From Lachnospiraceae bacterium (GTDB lineage: Bacteria; Bacillota; Clostridia; Lachnospirales; Lachnospiraceae), in assembly GCA_003520105.1 (NCBI GenBank), contig DOVL01000173.1, positions 1-8,815 of the forward strand: a stretch of 8,815 nt of DNA, in the 5' to 3' direction. A program made the position numbers and the translations under genes. Below, in pieces: positions 4,927 to 8,815 of this stretch (its first letter is position 1; every line of letters begins with the position of its first letter). The notes under the pieces were generated by a model. The model saw only the letters and a list, made by a program, of their open reading frames with translations, did no database searches and was not told where the DNA came from.

Positions 4927-6843
4927 ATGAAAACATTACTGAAGTTTTTAAAGAAATACTGGGTGTTTGCCGTTCTCGCATCACTCTTTATGGTCGGAGA
5001 GGTCATGGTCGATCTCTATCAGCCGAAGATGATGCAGAAAATAGTCGATGAGGGAATACTGGGCGTCGGAAATGACGGCGTATCAAACGTAAGCCTTGTC
5101 GTATTAATAGGTATCAGAATGATAATCGTTGTTATCTTCGGATGCCTTTTTGGCATACTTTCGGCTGTATTTACAAATATAGCAGGTCAGAATTTCGGTA
5201 ATGATGTAAGAAAATTCTGCTTCAGAAGAATAATGCATTTTTCTTATGAACAGACTGATGACTTTACAACCGGTTCGCTGGTTACGAGGATCACAAATGA
5301 TGTGACTCAGATACAGCAGCTTGTAATGCAGGTTATCAGAGGCTTTGTGAGATGCCTTATGTTTTTCATCGGAGGAACGATTGCACTCCTTTCGCTCGAC
5401 CTGTCCTTCGGAGTGATAATCGCATGTGCATTTCCGCTTATAATTCTCCATATAGTCTTCGTGGTATGGAAGACCAATCCACTATTTCTGAAGCTTCAGA
5501 AGCTGCTTGACAAGATGAATGGGATCATGCAGGAGGATGTTAACGGAGCGCGTGTTATCAAAGCCTTCGTTCAGGAAAAGAGAGAGAAGAAGCGTTTTGG
5601 TAAAGCAAGCAGTGAACTTGTTGATACACAGTTCAGAGTGCAGATACTGCTTTCTTTCCTGCGCCCTGTAATGAATATAGTATTAAATCTGGCTGTAGTC
5701 GGAATCATTCTTATCGGAACCGGTGGAGTTAAACGCGGTGAGATAGCACCGGGTTCTGTTATGGCGGCAATTACATACATATCCCAGATACTTAACGGTA
5801 TGATGATGCTTGCAATGATCTTCCAGACTCTTTCAAGAGGACTTGTATCGGCGAAGAGACTGGAGGAGGTTGTGAAAACTGAACCGGTTATTACGGATGG
5901 CAAAGCAGCGGAAAGCAGCATATATAATATTTATGACAAAGATGAGAAAAACGACTATGCGGCTGTGACGGGCAGAACAGATGGAAAGACAGAGAATAAA
6001 GGAACCATCAGGTTCAGAAATGTCAGTTTCAAATACCCCGGTAACAGTACCTCGGTGCTGAAGAATATTAATCTTGATATAAAGAAGGGCGAGACGATCG
6101 CTGTGATCGGTGCGACCGGCAGTGGCAAGACAACTCTCGTAAATCTTATTCCGAGATTCTATGATACAACGGAAGGAGATATTTTCGTCGACGGTATTTC
6201 GGTAAAGGATTACAGATTGAATGACCTCAGGGATAAGGTAACTGTCTGCCTCCAGAAGAGTGAACTCTTCAGCACGAATATTAAGGATAACATTGCAATA
6301 GGAAAACGTGATGCGACAGATGAGGAGATAATCAGGGCTGCAAAGGCTGCTCAGGCTGATGGTTTTATAATGCAGCAAAAGGATGGTTATGATACCGAGG
6401 TTGCTGAGGGCGGAATGAGCCTTTCGGGCGGCCAGAGGCAGAGGATAGCCATAAGCAGAGCATTGCTCAGAAAGAGCGAAATACTTATATTTGACGACTC
6501 TACAAGTGCGCTTGATCTGCAGACCGAAGCGAAGCTTTATGCTGCGCTGAATAAGGATTACAGTGATGTTACGAAGATCATAATCGCGCAGAGAGTTGCT
6601 TCGATCAGAAATGCCGACAGAATAGTTGTTCTCGACAGCGGAAGCATATCTGCAGTGGGAACTCATGATGAACTGATGGCATCGAATGATGTTTACAGAG
6701 ATATTTACGAATCACAGCTGAAGACTCCTGATTGTAAGGCTGCTAATGATGCGGCTGCAATCAGTAGTTCAGAGACGCGTACTGTTGTCAGTGGTGAGGG
6801 TTCAGATACCCCTGATGTTACGAGGGGAGGTGAGGTCTTATGA
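4927..6843 (+). CDS. ABC exporter half-transporter, subunit with degenerate ATP site (TM287/BmrC-like)
   Basis: A 638-residue half-exporter with an N-terminal membrane domain of about six helices (roughly residues 10-300) and a C-terminal ATPase domain (360-600). Walker A is GATGSGKTT (395-403), the Q-loop Gln is 443 and the signature is canonical LSGGQ (499-503). Walker B is ILIFDD (519-524), so Asp 524 replaces the catalytic Glu, and the switch His is replaced by Gln 555 (IIIAQR). These changes are typical of the weakly hydrolysing partner of heterodimeric exporters such as TM287/288, BmrCD and LmrCD. The linker between the domains (about 323-359) is longer than usual and highly charged, and about 38 hydrophilic residues trail the ATPase domain. 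AAGGA lies 6 bases before the ATG. The gene ends in an ATGA overlap with its partner. The cargo is unknown: multidrug, lipid or peptide export are all possible. Confidence 0.93.
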   Translation: MKTLLKFLKKYWVFAVLASLFMVGEVMVDLYQPKMMQKIVDEGILGVGNDGVSNVSLVVLIGIRMIIVVIFGCLFGILSAVFTNIAGQNFGNDVRKFCFRRIMHFSYEQTDDFTTGSLVTRITNDVTQIQQLVMQVIRGFVRCLMFFIGGTIALLSLDLSFGVIIACAFPLIILHIVFVVWKTNPLFLKLQKLLDKMNGIMQEDVNGARVIKAFVQEKREKKRFGKASSELVDTQFRVQILLSFLRPVMNIVLNLAVVGIILIGTGGVKRGEIAPGSVMAAITYISQILNGMMMLAMIFQTLSRGLVSAKRLEEVVKTEPVITDGKAAESSIYNIYDKDEKNDYAAVTGRTDGKTENKGTIRFRNVSFKYPGNSTSVLKNINLDIKKGETIAVIGATGSGKTTLVNLIPRFYDTTEGDIFVDGISVKDYRLNDLRDKVTVCLQKSELFSTNIKDNIAIGKRDATDEEIIRAAKAAQADGFIMQQKDGYDTEVAEGGMSLSGGQRQRIAISRALLRKSEILIFDDSTSALDLQTEAKLYAALNKDYSDVTKIIIAQRVASIRNADRIVVLDSGSISAVGTHDELMASNDVYRDIYESQLKTPDCKAANDAAAISSSETRTVVSGEGSDTPDVTRGGEVL

Positions 6844-8663
6844 GTGGACAGAAACCAACCTCGTCTCTTATAGAAAGGGGCTTCAGACCGGGAAACCGTC
6901 CGATGAATATGGGCGCGCCTGTTGAGAAGGCGGCGGACCGCGGCAAAACCCTAAGGAGACTCATCAGATTCTTCAAACCGGAGATAGCTTCCGTAATAAT
7001 ACTGGCGATCGTTGTAATCATAACGGTTGTTGCAAGTGTTCTTGCACCGGGTTTCCAGAGTAAGGCAATCGATGATCTGGTTGACAGGAAGTTCGGAAGG
7101 ATACCTCAGCTGCTTGTTATAATTCTGGTGACTTATATTATACATGGTATTGCGACCCTGATTCAGGGTTTTATATCCGCAAAGTTGTCCGCAAGGATAA
7201 TCGACAGACTGCGTAATGAGCTTTTTGATAAGATCGTTAATCTTCCAATCACTTATATTGATACACATTCGCATGGCGATATAATGAGCCGTATGACTAA
7301 CGATGCAGAAAATGTGTCAAATGTTATCAGTCAGTCGCTCTCGTCACTTTTCTCGGGAATCCTGACACTGGCCGGAACACTTATAGTCATGATGACGTTC
7401 AGTATTCCGCTGACTCTTCTGACATGTACGACGGTAATCCTGACGGTTATCACAACTAAGGTTATGTCTCATTTTATGAGAAAGCTTTATCTGAAGCGTC
7501 AGGTGCTTCTCGGTGAACTGAACGGTATAGTTGAAGAGAAGGTTACGGATATTAAAACCGTAACTGCGTATAACCTTCAGGAGGAAACGATTGAGAACTT
7601 CGAGAAGGCAAGCGATGTAATGACCAAAACCGGTATCATTGCTGATATAATCGGCAATGCCATGGGACCAGTGATGAATACCATCAGCAACATCTCCTTC
7701 GTTATTGTTGCCGCATTCGGTGCATGGTTTGCGGTAAGAGGTGATATTTCGATAGGTGTGATATCTGCTTTTATCATTTACTCTAAACAGTTCTCGAGAC
7801 CTATCAATGAGCTTGCACAGCTTTATGGTCAGATTGAAACAGCCATAGCAGGTGCGGAGAGAATATTTACGATACTTGATGAGAATGATGAGGATAAGAG
7901 CGGAGATAAGGATTTTGAGATCTCTGAGGGCGTTATCGAGTTTAAAAATGTTGACTTCTCATATGTTCCGGGGCAGAAGGTAATTAACAATTTCAGCCTT
8001 AAGATCGAGGCCGGAAAGAAGATCGCGCTGGTTGGCTCGACCGGCAGCGGTAAGACAACGATAGTTAATCTCCTTATGAGATTCTATGATATTGACAGTG
8101 GTGAGATTACTGTTGACGGAAGAAATATTAAGGATATTTCCGCTGAGACGCTGCGTGATTCCGTTGGAATCGTTCTGCAGGATTCGGTGCTTTTCTCTGA
8201 TACTCTTCGCAACAATATGAAATATGCAGATGAAGAGATATCTGATGAGAAAATGGTTGAAGCGGCGAAGCTTTCTCATGTATATAAGGTTGCAGAGAGG
8301 CTTCCGGAGGGGTATGATACTTATCTGGCATCTGCAGGAGCAAATCTGTCGCAGGGCCAGAGACAGATGGTGACGATCGGAAGAGCTTTTCTTTCTTATC
8401 CGAAGATACTTATTCTGGATGAGGCGACCTCAAGCGTTGATACAAGAACAGAGAAGCATATTCAGAACGCCATGGTGAGACTGATGAAAAACAGAACAAG
8501 TCTTATCATAGCTCACCGTCTATCAACGATACGTGATGCGGATATGATCGTTGTTATGGATAAGGGACACATAATTGAATCAGGTTCACATGATGAGCTG
8601 ATTGAAAAGAAGGGAAATTATTATAATTTGTATATGACTCAGTTTGCGGGGATTGAGACGTGA
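6840..8663 (+). CDS. ABC exporter half-transporter, catalytic partner subunit (TM288/BmrD-like)
   Basis: A 607-residue half-exporter. A ~40-residue Gly/Pro/Arg-bearing N-terminal extension precedes TLRRLIRFFKPE, as is common in this subfamily. Six membrane helices span about 48-325 and the ATPase domain about 365-600. Walker A is GSTGSGKTT (399-407), the Q-loop Gln 447, Walker B ILILDE (523-528) with catalytic Glu 528, and the switch His 559 (IIAHR); all are canonical. The signature is LSQGQ (503-507), deviating at the first Gly. In the heterodimer this signature would face the defective Walker site of the first subunit, while its own intact Walker site faces the partner's LSGGQ, giving one working and one degenerate site. 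GGGGAGG (6824-6830) lies 9 bases before the ATG, inside the end of the preceding gene. The 4-base overlap implies translational coupling and balanced production. Confidence 0.94.
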   Translation: MSGQKPTSSLIERGFRPGNRPMNMGAPVEKAADRGKTLRRLIRFFKPEIASVIILAIVVIITVVASVLAPGFQSKAIDDLVDRKFGRIPQLLVIILVTYIIHGIATLIQGFISAKLSARIIDRLRNELFDKIVNLPITYIDTHSHGDIMSRMTNDAENVSNVISQSLSSLFSGILTLAGTLIVMMTFSIPLTLLTCTTVILTVITTKVMSHFMRKLYLKRQVLLGELNGIVEEKVTDIKTVTAYNLQEETIENFEKASDVMTKTGIIADIIGNAMGPVMNTISNISFVIVAAFGAWFAVRGDISIGVISAFIIYSKQFSRPINELAQLYGQIETAIAGAERIFTILDENDEDKSGDKDFEISEGVIEFKNVDFSYVPGQKVINNFSLKIEAGKKIALVGSTGSGKTTIVNLLMRFYDIDSGEITVDGRNIKDISAETLRDSVGIVLQDSVLFSDTLRNNMKYADEEISDEKMVEAAKLSHVYKVAERLPEGYDTYLASAGANLSQGQRQMVTIGRAFLSYPKILILDEATSSVDTRTEKHIQNAMVRLMKNRTSLIIAHRLSTIRDADMIVVMDKGHIIESGSHDELIEKKGNYYNLYMTQFAGIET

Positions 8664-8675
8664 TCGGAGTGTAAA

Positions 8676-8815
8676 ATGGAACAATATTCAGTAAAAGGTA
8701 TGCATTGCGCAGCATGTTCTGCGAGAGTTGAGAAGGCAGTTTCGAAGGTTGAGGGCGTCAGTTCATGCTCGGTAAATCTTCTTACCAATTCAATGGGTGT
8801 TGAAGGAACGGCATC
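8676..8815 (+). CDS. copA: N-terminal heavy-metal-associated domain, probably CopA copper P-type ATPase (cut by window edge)
   Basis: Only the first 46 codons are visible. They form the start of an HMA domain: the metal-binding loop GMHCAACSARVEKAV (residues 8-22) has the CxxC cysteines at 11 and 14. The following KVEGVSSCSVNLLTN strand is typical of the first domain of copper-exporting P1B ATPases. In the cell such a pump expels Cu(I) across the membrane. GGAG (8666-8669) lies 6 bases before the ATG, and the start is 12 bases after the preceding ABC gene with no terminator, so the three genes are probably one operon. A free copper chaperone (CopZ, ~70 residues) cannot be excluded from this fragment, though the GMHCAAC form is commoner in CopA; the gene symbol is therefore tentative. 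Confidence 0.75.
   Translation, partial: MEQYSVKGMHCAACSARVEKAVSKVEGVSSCSVNLLTNSMGVEGTA

Noticed and set aside
5833..6666. 277-codon - strand open frame, the longest antisense frame
   Set aside because: It lies wholly within the first ABC gene, whose motifs are intact in the + frame. The antisense translation shows no domain and is a codon-bias shadow.
1..8815. CRISPR array, tRNA/rRNA genes, transposase or phage genes
   Set aside because: No repeated spacer-like units, cloverleaf-type sequence, rRNA-like stretch or transposase/integrase motifs were seen on reading both strands by eye.
1..8815. A novel multi-gene biological system
   Set aside because: Every intact gene belongs to a well-known family. 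The unexplained parts are remnants and short regulatory candidates, so there is no support for a new system in this window.

Overview
This window looks like chromosome from an anaerobic Firmicute of the class Clostridia, most likely Lachnospiraceae-like. The reasons are the moderate, slightly AT-rich composition, strong GGAGG-type ribosome binding sites, a sigma-A promoter of TTGACT-17-TAATAT form, and the protein families present (clostridial-type LysR fragment, PepT, paired TM287/288-type ABC exporter, CopA). I cannot fix the genus. All intact genes are on the + strand.

Left part (1-1400): the 3' portion of a carbon-nitrogen hydrolase (nitrilase superfamily) gene runs directly into a 5'-truncated aldehyde dehydrogenase that keeps only the C-terminal third of the enzyme. 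An intact ybaK/ebsC-type aminoacyl-tRNA deacylase gene follows.

Gene graveyard (1400-2165): this stretch has no intact gene. It holds a decayed LysR-family regulator on the - strand, with no HTH, a probable frameshift and an in-frame internal deletion of its effector domain. Next to it is the last ~55 codons of a methylenetetrahydrofolate reductase (metF) on the + strand. A hairpin after ybaK, with a T-rich tail on the - strand, looks like the old lysR terminator. With the aldehyde dehydrogenase stub, at least three gene remnants lie within about 1.6 kb, which suggests repeated deletion.

Middle part (2044-4800): a good sigma-A promoter and a leader with a stable hairpin precede a PHP-domain metal-dependent phosphoesterase. 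A GNAT acetyltransferase and a peptidase T (pepT) follow, each after a short gap.

Right part (4927-8815): two half-size ABC exporters overlap by ATGA. They form a heterodimer with one degenerate and one canonical ATP site: the first subunit has Walker B Asp-Asp and a Gln in place of the switch His, and the second has an LSQGQ signature. Twelve bases downstream begins a heavy-metal-associated (GMHCAAC) domain protein, almost certainly a CopA-type copper P-type ATPase cut by the window edge, so the three genes probably form one operon. I see no novel defence or biosynthetic system. The most informative points are the cluster of remnants, the asymmetric ABC pair and its link to the copper ATPase, and the leader of the PHP gene.
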